Assembly (NCBI GenBank): GCA_022448765.1
Contig: JAKUTI010000153.1
Span: 1-6,485 of the forward strand
DNA from: Pseudomonadales bacterium
GTDB lineage: Bacteria; Pseudomonadota; Gammaproteobacteria; Pseudomonadales; Azotimanducaceae
DNA length: 6,485 bases
Direction: 5' to 3'
Shown here: in pieces, positions 1 through 6,370 of the stretch
Layout of the letters: each line of letters opens with the position of its first letter
Position numbering within the stretch: the stretch's first letter is position 1
Program-made: the position numbers and the translations under genes
The notes under the pieces: model-generated
What the model saw: the letters and a program-made list of their open reading frames with translations, nothing else
What the model was told of the DNA's origin: nothing
Databases searched by the model: none

Positions 1-162
1 GTCGTCCAGGCAATCACTGGCGTGCGGCCCGCTGCCGGGCGGCGCAACGTTCCAAACGCTTCACATACCACCCATGCATCCGTCGGGGACGGGAAAAGTC
101 TGGCCTCGAAGATGAAATACAATGTATTTTTCGTCGTCGAAGACGTCCACGGCTATGCCTAA
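1..162 (+). CDS. Possible 3' end of a plus-strand gene entering from the left edge (partial, uncertain)
   Basis: Frame 1 on the plus strand is open from the window edge to a TAA at 160-162, giving 53 residues that begin VVQAITGVRPAAGRRNVPNA. The first 60 bases are about 70% G+C, clearly richer than the neighbouring aacS-like gene. The opening part faintly recalls the C-terminal tail of thiolase/SCP-x-like proteins (a Q..TG......R.VP.A pattern); this is an impression, not an identification. From about position 120 to 162 the frame is antisense to conserved acetoacetyl-CoA synthetase sequence, so the last dozen residues cannot be ancestral to both genes. Either this is a chance open frame, or a convergent gene was joined to the broken aacS end and reads a few codons into it. 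Sequence left of the window would decide. Confidence 0.2.
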   Translation, partial: VVQAITGVRPAAGRRNVPNASHTTHASVGDGKSLASKMKYNVFFVVEDVHGYA

Positions 163-1455
163 ACCGGGTGCCTGAATTTCGCCTTCGTAGACTCCTCCCC
201 AAGGGTTCCCAAGCACGAAACAGGAAATTAAGTCGGTGCCGCCCGAGATAGAGGCAAGCCATATATCTGACTTCACGCTCGTGTATACGTATTGAAAAGA
301 TTCATGCGTTAGCGGCGATCCCGTGGAAAAAATAGCGCGCAGCGAGGAAAGGTCGTGGCTTGTTTTCGGAACGACACCGGCCTTTTCGATACTGGCTACG
401 TACTTGGCTCCGACGCCAAATAACGAGATGGACTCTTGATCGATTAGGTCGATGAGTGCGCTCGGGGTAGGGCGGAAGGGCGATCCTTCGTACAAAACTA
501 AAGTGCATCCGCTGGCAAGCCCGGACACCAGCCAATTCCACATCATCCAGCCGCAGGTGGTGAAAAAGAACAACACGTCGTCGCGTTGTACGTCGCAATG
601 CAACACATGTTCTTTGACGTGTTGAACGAGCGTCCCGCCGGCCCCGTGGACAATACACTTGGGTTTGCCCGTGGTCCCTGATGAATACATGATGAACAGA
701 GGGTGGTCGAACGGTAGACGCGCAAAATTCGGCGTCGTCTCCGGACGTTGACGAATTCTATGAAATTCGTCGTCCCGCAATCCCAGCGACGAACACCAGA
801 TCACGTGTTCAATTGAGGCAATGCTATTCGCCACGTTATCTACATTCTTGGTGATATCGAAGGTTTTGCCGTTGTACGTGTATCCGTCACAAGCGATCAG
901 TATTTTGGGTTCGATTTGCCCAAATCGATCGAGAGCACCCTCGACACCGAAATCAGGCGAGCAAGATGACCAAACAGCGCCAAGTGAAACGGTTCCGAGC
1001 ATCGCGACGACGGTCTCGATGACGTTTGGCATCCAGCCGGCCACCCGGTCACCTGGTTCGACGCCACGGTCTTTGAGTTCTGCTGAGAATTTTGCCACCT
1101 CGATCCGCAGTTCTTTGTACGTCATTGCCACCCGCTTCCCTTGCTCAGTAATGGCAACTAGCGCTGTGCGCGAGTCGTCGTAGCGAAGAAGGTTTTCGCA
1201 GAAGTTTAGGGAGGCTTGGGGAAACCAGCGACTGCCTGGAAATTTGTCGTGATCGAGGATGACATCGTTGCCACGGTCGCCAACGATGTCGCAAAACTCC
1301 CAAACCGCAGACCAAAAGGCATGTTGAGAGGTAATCGACCATTCATGCAGTGCGGGAAAATTGTCGGGGGTGAACCCATGCTGTGCTCCAAACCTGGTCA
1401 GATTCCGAAGAGCGACTTGGTCGTGGTCTGGTTTCCAAAGAAGCTTTGATGTCAT
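61..1455 (-). CDS. aacS: Acetoacetate--CoA ligase (acetoacetyl-CoA synthetase), C-terminally truncated, probable pseudogene
   Basis: This is a member of the ANL adenylate-forming superfamily, closest to acetoacetyl-CoA synthetase, which converts acetoacetate, ATP and CoA to acetoacetyl-CoA in the cytosol. The N-terminal part has the typical layout: W-rich N-terminus, FPGSRWFPQASLNFCENLL at about 72-90, the phosphate-binding motif YSSGTTGKPK at 257-266 followed by CIVHGAGG, then TTCGWMMWNW at 299-308 and the A5 motif SGGTDLISCF at 404-413, followed by GNPWGGVYEGEIQAPGLG. Family resemblance stops after DVFDDE (to about 442); the last 22 residues match nothing expected, and TGA follows. The family is usually about 650 residues, so roughly 190 are missing, including the TGD hinge motif, the C-terminal lid and the catalytic lysine. 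A catalytically normal enzyme is therefore unlikely. It is the last gene of the minus-strand cluster, 72 bp after the small secreted protein. No good Shine-Dalgarno precedes the ATG at 1455. Family assignment is firm; functional status is doubtful. Confidence 0.82.
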   Translation of the reverse strand: MTSKLLWKPDHDQVALRNLTRFGAQHGFTPDNFPALHEWSITSQHAFWSAVWEFCDIVGDRGNDVILDHDKFPGSRWFPQASLNFCENLLRYDDSRTALVAITEQGKRVAMTYKELRIEVAKFSAELKDRGVEPGDRVAGWMPNVIETVVAMLGTVSLGAVWSSCSPDFGVEGALDRFGQIEPKILIACDGYTYNGKTFDITKNVDNVANSIASIEHVIWCSSLGLRDDEFHRIRQRPETTPNFARLPFDHPLFIMYSSGTTGKPKCIVHGAGGTLVQHVKEHVLHCDVQRDDVLFFFTTCGWMMWNWLVSGLASGCTLVLYEGSPFRPTPSALIDLIDQESISLFGVGAKYVASIEKAGVVPKTSHDLSSLRAIFSTGSPLTHESFQYVYTSVKSDIWLASISGGTDLISCFVLGNPWGGVYEGEIQAPGLGIAVDVFDDEKYIVFHLRGQTFPVPDGCMGGM

Positions 1456-1527
1456 CAGTTCGGTTCAGCGTGCGGCGAGTTTCACGGCGATGAGAATACC
1501 TCGTTTTAAATTAGGCAGGTGGAATCG

Positions 1528-1998
1528 TTAGTACGATTCGAGCCGAAACGACCACCAGTGGGAAGGCCTGGGAGGGACTGAGTTTTCTGGAGATCGGTCG
1601 CGTCTTTTATTGGCCCTCGCTCGCCATGCTCTGTCCAATGTGACGTTATCAAGGACTCGAATCATTTTGACCGGATACACCGAGTCGAGGATTTTGATTC
1701 GACCGTGGGGTGATTCCATTGCGCGCGTCGACCAGTATTTACCGTCGCATCGTGCGCAACTGATAAACAATTCCGATTCGTCCGCCATGCAATTGAGGTT
1801 GACTGAGTGTGGAATGACACCGGTCACTTCGAGCTGACAAAGGCCGGCCTGGTTCGCGAAACTCCAATCTTCCACAGAATCTTCAACGATTTCCCCGAAT
1901 AGCCAGGCACCGGGGCTTCGATCGCAAGGACACTGGGTCACCCAACCGGCCGTACAAATCAACGCGAGTCCAATGAAGATGCTGGCTGTTTTGGGCAC
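1528..1998 (-). CDS. Small exported Cys-rich protein of unknown function
   Basis: The product is 156 residues and I cannot assign a function. A GTG start at 1998 is supported by AAGGAA five bases upstream. Residues 1-21 look like a Sec signal peptide: MPK, then a hydrophobic stretch (ASIFIGLALICTAGWV). Cysteines at 15, 23 and 25 sit where a lipoprotein site could lie, but none has a good lipobox, so periplasmic versus lipoprotein is open. The mature part carries DRSPGAWLFGE (26-36), VEDWSF (42-47), PHSV (63-66), LNC (68-70), SCARC (80-84, a CxxC), GKYWSTRAMESP (86-97) and VYPVKMIRVLDN (107-118). The W.SF / PHSV / LY or LF / C.GK.W / VYP..RV.D series recalls uncharacterised proteobacterial proteins that I associate with a split-barrel, FMN-reductase-like fold. 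That link is from memory and tentative. Six cysteines remain after residue 21, enough for disulfides or metal binding. It lies 58 bp after the acyl-CoA dehydrogenase and may share its transcript. Confidence 0.75.
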   Translation of the reverse strand: MPKTASIFIGLALICTAGWVTQCPCDRSPGAWLFGEIVEDSVEDWSFANQAGLCQLEVTGVIPHSVNLNCMADESELFISCARCDGKYWSTRAMESPHGRIKILDSVYPVKMIRVLDNVTLDRAWRARANKRRDRSPENSVPPRPSHWWSFRLESY

Positions 1999-2003
1999 GC
2001 GAG

Positions 2004-2009
2004 TTCCTT
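2004..2009 (-). promoter_or_regulatory. Ribosome binding site supporting the GTG start at 1998
   Basis: On the minus strand AAGGAA lies five bases before GTG CCC AAA. No ATG is available near this end of the frame, and the signal peptide begins right at this GTG, so both the SD and the protein support this start. Confidence 0.55.
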
Positions 2010-2056
2010 AAAAGGTTCGCCGTGCGATCACGGTAGATGTCGTTGGCGCGGCGGAT

Positions 2057-3238
2057 TTAATCGGGCAAGCCAAGAACTCGCTTGGCAATGATATTGAGTT
2101 GTACCTCCGAACTCCCACCCGCGATGGTTCCGGCTTTGCCAAATAGCCATGATCGGGTGTCGGTGATCGCGTTACCGTCGAATTCGGTACCTTCCCATCC
2201 AATGCCTGCCGAGCCACGCATGCTCATAAGCGCTTCCATCCTTCGCGTGTCGAGCTCTGTCGCGTAGTACTTGAACATCGATGTCGCAAACGTTGGCGTT
2301 GATCCAGAGGTGTTTTCTTCGACCGCGCGACGTTGGGTCAGAGAAAACGCTTGTCGATCCATGTTGATTTTGGATACGGCTTCCCGGCCCGGCGCATCGG
2401 CGATTTTCGATCCTATCTTTCCGTAAAACGAAAGAGCAGTCTCGGCGAGTGTCATACTTCGGCCGCCGCCACCGAGAGAGCCCATTCCGGAGATCATGGA
2501 ACGTTCGTGTTGCAAGAGACGTTTCGCAACGGTCCACCCACGGTTCTCGACACCGATTAGATCGGTCTTTGAAACCTTGACGTCGTCAAAAAAACATTGG
2601 CAGAAAGGCGAATTTCCAGCGATAAGAATGATCGGTTTGACCGAAACCCCGGGATCGTCCATCGAGAACAAGACAAAACTGATCCCCTCGTGTTTAGGCA
2701 CCTCGGTATTTGTGCGGACGAGGCAGAAGATCCAGTCCGCAAAATTGGCGCCCGACGTCCAGATTTTTGAGCCGTTCACCAAATAATAGTCGCCTTGGTC
2801 AACGGCACGGGTTTGAAGCGACGCAAGATCCGAGCCGGCATTGGGTTCCGAGTACCCTTGGCACCATCGAACTTTTCCGTTAGCGATGTTGCTTAAGTGG
2901 CGAGCCCTTTGGTCGTCGGTACCATGCTCAAGCAATGTCGGACCAATCATTGTTACGCCCATACCAGACAGGGGTATTGGCGCTCGAGCCATGGCCATCT
3001 CTTGTTGCAACACCTTCGCTTGGACGGATTCGAGTGCAGCGCCTCCAAATTCTCTCGGCCAAGTGGGTACGGTCCACCCTTGTTCATAACATGATTCAAA
3101 CCAACGAAGAGTGTCAGGATTTTGAACCGTTTCTCGTGAACCGCCCGAGTATTCTTCGCCACCAGCAATGAGGCTTTCAGGTAAGTTTTCATGCAGCCAG
3201 GCCTTGGTATCGGCACGAAATTCTGACAAGTCGTTCAT
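2057..3238 (-). CDS. Acyl-CoA dehydrogenase family protein
   Basis: This is a 393-residue FAD-dependent acyl-CoA dehydrogenase, full length for the family, which alpha,beta-dehydrogenates an acyl-CoA and passes electrons to ETF. The order is the N-terminal helical domain (1-120), the beta-domain signature WCQGYSEPNAGSDLASL at 125-141 with VNGSKIWTSGANFADW at 154-169, and the C-terminal helical domain with RGSAGIGWEG at 341-350 and TIAGGSSEVQLNIIAKRVLG at 371-390. At the position of the classical catalytic Glu (the IYEGT-type motif of medium- and short-chain enzymes) this protein has AGG, as do many FadE-like enzymes. Glu245 in LLQHERSMIS is a candidate for the alternative base used by isovaleryl- and long-chain-type enzymes; this is inference. 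The start is set at 3238 rather than an in-frame ATG at 3253, because GGGAGGG lies between them with 6-base spacing. The ATG overlaps the esterase stop as ATGA. The acyl substrate cannot be told. Confidence 0.93.
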   Translation of the reverse strand: MNDLSEFRADTKAWLHENLPESLIAGGEEYSGGSRETVQNPDTLRWFESCYEQGWTVPTWPREFGGAALESVQAKVLQQEMAMARAPIPLSGMGVTMIGPTLLEHGTDDQRARHLSNIANGKVRWCQGYSEPNAGSDLASLQTRAVDQGDYYLVNGSKIWTSGANFADWIFCLVRTNTEVPKHEGISFVLFSMDDPGVSVKPIILIAGNSPFCQCFFDDVKVSKTDLIGVENRGWTVAKRLLQHERSMISGMGSLGGGGRSMTLAETALSFYGKIGSKIADAPGREAVSKINMDRQAFSLTQRRAVEENTSGSTPTFATSMFKYYATELDTRRMEALMSMRGSAGIGWEGTEFDGNAITDTRSWLFGKAGTIAGGSSEVQLNIIAKRVLGLPD

Positions 3239-4704
3239 CGAATTCCCTCCCAAGCGTTGCGCTCTTGTGAATCCGGATCCTCCATTGGACCTGATTCGTC
3301 ATCAAAAATCATGGTGTTGCGGACCTTGGATGAATAGGGATCCCAGCCGGGATCGCCGTCGTGGATGAAGGATGTCCAAGCCTGATGCATGCGGTCGGCG
3401 ACGTGTTGGGGAATGGCTCCGGGCCCAATGAAATCATTGACACCGGCCTGATGCAGATTATCGAAGGCGAAGGGGATCTCGAGCGCATGCGTGGCCTTAA
3501 GGTTTCCGTTGAACGCGCGTGACTCCCAATTGAACTGATAGAGCCAATTGTGCTGGGTATAGGACCTTGCTTCGAGTAGTCGAATCGCCGGAATACGAAA
3601 CATAAAATCGGTGGAAATGGCAGTCATTAGATCGTTCGCGGAGTCCCGGGGTCTCGCGCTACGGTAGTGTTTCAATAGGTGCCCGTCGCCCATTTCTCGG
3701 GCCCTTTGCTCCAGTTGATGTTCGGTTATCTGATTCTGATAACTCCACAAGGTGGTCTCATGGCGGTTAGATCCCGTCATCACCGCCACGTCGGACCCGA
3801 CACCAGAAGTTATTGCGTCAATGGGCGCTTCGACAAGTAGCCTGTTGCCGACGACGGGATAAAAAGCGGATACCGCGACCCCGAGGGTTTCCGGCGTGCC
3901 AGGAGTTTCGAGTCTCGCGATGGTTTGCTGTTGGGCACGGAGAATTTGTTCGACCGATGCGGCCATAACCTGGGAAGGTCCGTCCGCGTCGAGTTCTTGT
4001 AGGAAGGTATCGGCCACCACTTTCCCGGCCGCGGGGGGGAGAGTATGGTGCGCGGCCCCGCTCTGAGCTATGGCGTGGCGAAAAAGGCCGCTGGTGGCGG
4101 GCATACCAAGAAGAGTTGAGACGCTGAAACCGCCCGCGGATTCACCCGCGATAGTTACTTTGCTTGGATCCCCACCGAACCGCTCTATATTGTGTTGAAC
4201 CCATTCGAGCGCTAGCAGTTGGTCGAGCAGACCATTGATCCCGGAAAACTCAAACTCGGTTCCAAAGGTCGATAAATCGGTGAATCCAAGAGCGCCGAGA
4301 CGGTAGTTGATGCTGACAACGACGATGTCGCCGTGGAGCGCAAATTGGGCCCCGTTGTACCAGGGTATGCCGCCTTGCCCCGTGCGGTATGCGCCACCAT
4401 GGATCCATACCAGTACTGGCCGTCCACCGCCGGTAGTCGCCGGTGTCGCGACGTTGAGGGTAAGACAGTCCTCGTTCCAGCGAACGCTTGGCGCATCGGT
4501 AAGCCCGGTACCCGCGAGTTGGGGCGCGGCGGCCCCGATCTTCTTTGTGGAGAGAATTTCCGTCCAAGGCTCGGGTGGTTCCGCTCGATGAAAACGTCTC
4601 GATTCGGTTGGTCCCGCCGCATACGGGATACTCGCGAAAAATAATGTGCCATCTTTCTCACGACCTTCGATGGGACCTGCGGTTGTTTCTACCTGGGTCA
4701 TCAT
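3235..4704 (-). CDS. Type-B carboxylesterase (COesterase, alpha/beta-hydrolase)
   Basis: This 489-residue enzyme belongs to the carboxylesterase/lipase type-B family (cholinesterase-like; para-nitrobenzyl esterase group) and hydrolyses carboxylic esters. Visible hallmarks are the N-terminal TTAGPIEGRE (7-16), EDCLTLNV at 78-85, the oxyanion-hole segment WIHGGAY at 100-106, GDPSKVTIAGESAGG at 178-192 with nucleophile Ser189, GSNRHETTLW at 311-320 with probable acid Glu316, and KATHALEIPFAF at 403-414 with probable catalytic His406. The triad is complete. No signal peptide is visible, so it is probably cytosolic. Length is usual for bacterial members. ATG ATG begins the gene; the first is preferred because GGGAGG lies 8 bases upstream. 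It heads the minus-strand cluster, diverges from matB across 111 bp, and overlaps the acyl-CoA dehydrogenase start by four bases. The partner gene suggests that the ester's acid part is degraded as an acyl-CoA; substrate is unknown. Confidence 0.93.
   Translation of the reverse strand: MMTQVETTAGPIEGREKDGTLFFASIPYAAGPTESRRFHRAEPPEPWTEILSTKKIGAAAPQLAGTGLTDAPSVRWNEDCLTLNVATPATTGGGRPVLVWIHGGAYRTGQGGIPWYNGAQFALHGDIVVVSINYRLGALGFTDLSTFGTEFEFSGINGLLDQLLALEWVQHNIERFGGDPSKVTIAGESAGGFSVSTLLGMPATSGLFRHAIAQSGAAHHTLPPAAGKVVADTFLQELDADGPSQVMAASVEQILRAQQQTIARLETPGTPETLGVAVSAFYPVVGNRLLVEAPIDAITSGVGSDVAVMTGSNRHETTLWSYQNQITEHQLEQRAREMGDGHLLKHYRSARPRDSANDLMTAISTDFMFRIPAIRLLEARSYTQHNWLYQFNWESRAFNGNLKATHALEIPFAFDNLHQAGVNDFIGPGAIPQHVADRMHQAWTSFIHDGDPGWDPYSSKVRNTMIFDDESGPMEDPDSQERNAWEGIR
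3245..3251 (-). promoter_or_regulatory. Ribosome binding site for the acyl-CoA dehydrogenase, inside the esterase 3' end
   Basis: On the minus strand GGGAGGG stands six bases before the ATG at 3238-3236. It fixes the start and argues against the in-frame ATG at 3253, which would lie upstream of this site. Being within the last codons of the esterase gene, it fits coupled translation. Confidence 0.7.
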
Positions 4705-4815
4705 GGACGTATCCTCCCGTCGACGGATCGTAACGCAATGTAGGAAACGACGCCCAAGGGTTTACAGACGAGGTGGCGCGTTGCAATGCTTAGAACCTGA
4801 GAGGGAGTTGTCTGG
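4705..4815. promoter_or_regulatory. Divergent intergenic region, expected to hold promoters for the esterase cluster and matB
   Basis: These 111 bp are the only sequence upstream of both transcription units. Minus strand: TTGGGC (4757-4752), a 19-base spacer, then TACGAT (4732-4727) is a weak sigma-70 candidate, just ahead of GGGAGG (4718-4713) serving the esterase. Plus strand: TTTACA at 4761-4766 is a fair -35 with no good -10 at normal spacing. An imperfect 12-base palindrome, GCGTTGCAATGC (4778-4789), is centred upstream of matB and could be a small operator; such a short palindrome can occur by chance. GGGAG at 4803-4807 is the matB ribosome binding site. No regulator gene is seen in the window. 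That promoters exist here is near certain from the layout; the exact boxes are weak. Confidence 0.45.
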
Positions 4816-6324
4816 ATGAATGCGAACCTGTTCGCTCGGTTCGATGCCGTGTTTGGCGAGCACTTGACGAAGCCATGTTTACGCCTAGCGAATGGCGACA
4901 CCTGGACTTACGGTGATTTGCAACGCGAGACTGCTTGTCTGGCGGCCGCGCTACGCAGTGAAGGCGTTGGTCATGGTGATCGCGTGGTCGTGCGAGTCCC
5001 GAAAACCCCAGAGGCCTTAGCCCTCTACCTCGCCACGCTTCAAGTTGGCGGCGTGTATGTTCCGTTGAATACGGATTACACGGACTCGGAGGTCGCGTAT
5101 TTTCTTGACGACGCATCCCCGTCCTTATTCATCACCGGGAACGACACGGACGTTGGTGTGGCCACCTTCACGTTGGATGAACACGGAGGGGGTTCGCTCA
5201 AGCAACTCGCGTCGTCGTTGGATCCCGACAGTCAAGTCGCCACACGTGGCGACGGCGATTTAGCTGCCATTCTTTATACGTCGGGGACCACGGGACGTTC
5301 GAAAGGAGCGATGTTGACGCACGCCAACTTAACGAGCAACGCCGACACGTTGATCGCATACTGGGGCTGGCGTTCAGACGACGTGTTGCTGCACGCGCTA
5401 CCCATCTACCATGTCCACGGGCTCTTCGTGGCATCCCACTGCGTATTATTGACCGGTAGCTCAATGATTTTTCTGCCGCGATTCGATGTGGAGGCGCTTA
5501 TTGAACACTTGCCGTCTTGCAGTGTTCTTATGGGTGTCCCGACGTTTTACACGCGGTTACTCGGTTCCGCGTTATTTACTCCGGAGGTGACCACTGATGT
5601 ACGCCTATTTGTGTCGGGTTCCGCGCCGCTGACCGAGCAGACGTTCAACGCTTTTGAACATCGAACAGGGCACCGGATATTGGAACGGTATGGCATGAGT
5701 GAAACCGGAATGAATACCTCGAATCCGCTGGACGGTGAACGTATTGCTGGGACGGTTGGTTATCCACTTCCGGGAGTTGAAGTGCGCATTACCAATGATG
5801 CTGGTGCGACATTGCCCGCGGGTGACATTGGCGGGATCGAAGTTCGTGGCCCCAATGTCTTTTCCGGGTATTGGCGCATGCCCGAAAAGACGCGTGAGGA
5901 ATTTCGGGACGATGGCTACTTTAAGACCGGTGATATGGGGCGCGTTGATGCTGGGGGTCGCTGCACCATCGTCGGTCGTGAGAAAGATTTAGTTATCAGC
6001 GGCGGTCTGAATGTCTATCCGAAAGAGGTTGAGTTGTTGATCGATACGGTTGCGGGCGTGATCGACTCGGCCGTGATTGGCGTGCCCCACCCAGATTTTG
6101 GTGAGGCGGTAATCGCGGTCGTTGCCAGTGAGGTTGATATCGAGCTTGATGATGTTATCGCGGTCTTAACTGGCAAACTTGCGCGTTTCAAACAACCCAA
6201 AGGGTTGCTCAGAGTGGACGAACTGCCGCGTAATGCCATGGGGAAGGTGCAGAAGAATGTTCTGCGTGAGATCTGCACCGATCGATTCTCGTGGGATGAA
6301 CAAGGCGATAGTGGCGTAGTCTAG
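4816..6324 (+). CDS. matB: Malonyl-CoA synthetase (malonate--CoA ligase)
   Basis: MatB converts malonate, ATP and CoA to malonyl-CoA, AMP and pyrophosphate in the cytosol, feeding fatty acid synthesis or malonate breakdown. At 502 residues it is full length. ANL motifs in order: YVPLNTDYTDSEVAYFLDDA at 81-100, phosphate-binding ILYTSGTTGRSKGA at 152-165, LPIYHVHGL at 195-203, FVSGSAPL at 265-272, A5 ERYGMSETGMNTSNPLDGER at 290-309, A7 GYFKTGDMGRVD at 367-378, A8 GREKDLVISGGLNVYPKEVE at 387-406, and A10 PRNAMGKVQK at 471-480 with catalytic Lys477. The PLNTxYT and YGMSETGMNTSNP segments separate MatB from acetyl- and long-chain acyl-CoA synthetases. The ATG is preceded by GGGAG with 8-base spacing. 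No malonate decarboxylase, malonyl-CoA decarboxylase or malonate transporter is visible, so the malonate source is not shown. It contrasts with the aacS-like gene, a relative that has lost the corresponding C-terminal domain. Confidence 0.93.
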   Translation: MNANLFARFDAVFGEHLTKPCLRLANGDTWTYGDLQRETACLAAALRSEGVGHGDRVVVRVPKTPEALALYLATLQVGGVYVPLNTDYTDSEVAYFLDDASPSLFITGNDTDVGVATFTLDEHGGGSLKQLASSLDPDSQVATRGDGDLAAILYTSGTTGRSKGAMLTHANLTSNADTLIAYWGWRSDDVLLHALPIYHVHGLFVASHCVLLTGSSMIFLPRFDVEALIEHLPSCSVLMGVPTFYTRLLGSALFTPEVTTDVRLFVSGSAPLTEQTFNAFEHRTGHRILERYGMSETGMNTSNPLDGERIAGTVGYPLPGVEVRITNDAGATLPAGDIGGIEVRGPNVFSGYWRMPEKTREEFRDDGYFKTGDMGRVDAGGRCTIVGREKDLVISGGLNVYPKEVELLIDTVAGVIDSAVIGVPHPDFGEAVIAVVASEVDIELDDVIAVLTGKLARFKQPKGLLRVDELPRNAMGKVQKNVLREICTDRFSWDEQGDSGVV

Positions 6325-6370
6325 TTGCCAGGGTTTGAGCACTTTCGTCCTTTCGGAAATGAGGTAAACC

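Noticed and set aside
14..262. Minus-strand 82-residue open frame overlapping the aacS 3' end, examined as a frameshifted continuation of aacS.
   Set aside because: It is Arg-rich and shows none of the expected C-terminal synthetase motifs; upstream of about 130 it is simply the wrong frame of conserved aacS sequence.
821..1183. Plus-strand 120-residue open frame.
   Set aside because: It is antisense to well-conserved synthetase sequence, has no recognisable domain and no good ribosome binding site; it is a shadow frame.
1489..1527. After the small protein's stop the same minus-strand frame continues for 12 codons or so (RGILIAVKLAAR, then TGA), looking a little like a protein C-terminus.
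   Set aside because: Too short to identify, no start codon with an SD, and it may be chance; at most the TGA ten bases before the aacS ATG could aid reinitiation.
2020..2033. Small hairpin CCGTG-CGAT-CACGG between the acyl-CoA dehydrogenase and the small exported protein, considered as a terminator.
   Set aside because: Only a 5-bp stem, and on the minus strand it is followed by CGAACC before TTTT, so there is no proper U-tract.
4212..4661. 149-residue minus-strand frame and several plus-strand frames in the same stretch.
   Set aside because: They lie within the esterase N-terminal half, where EDCLTLNV, HGGAY and the Ser189 motif fix the true frame; their translations are Arg/Ser/Pro-rich as expected of shadows.
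6325..6370. Gap after matB examined for a rho-independent terminator (TTTC...GAAA inverted repeat).
   Set aside because: The stem is four A/T-rich pairs without a U-tract; not credible as a terminator.
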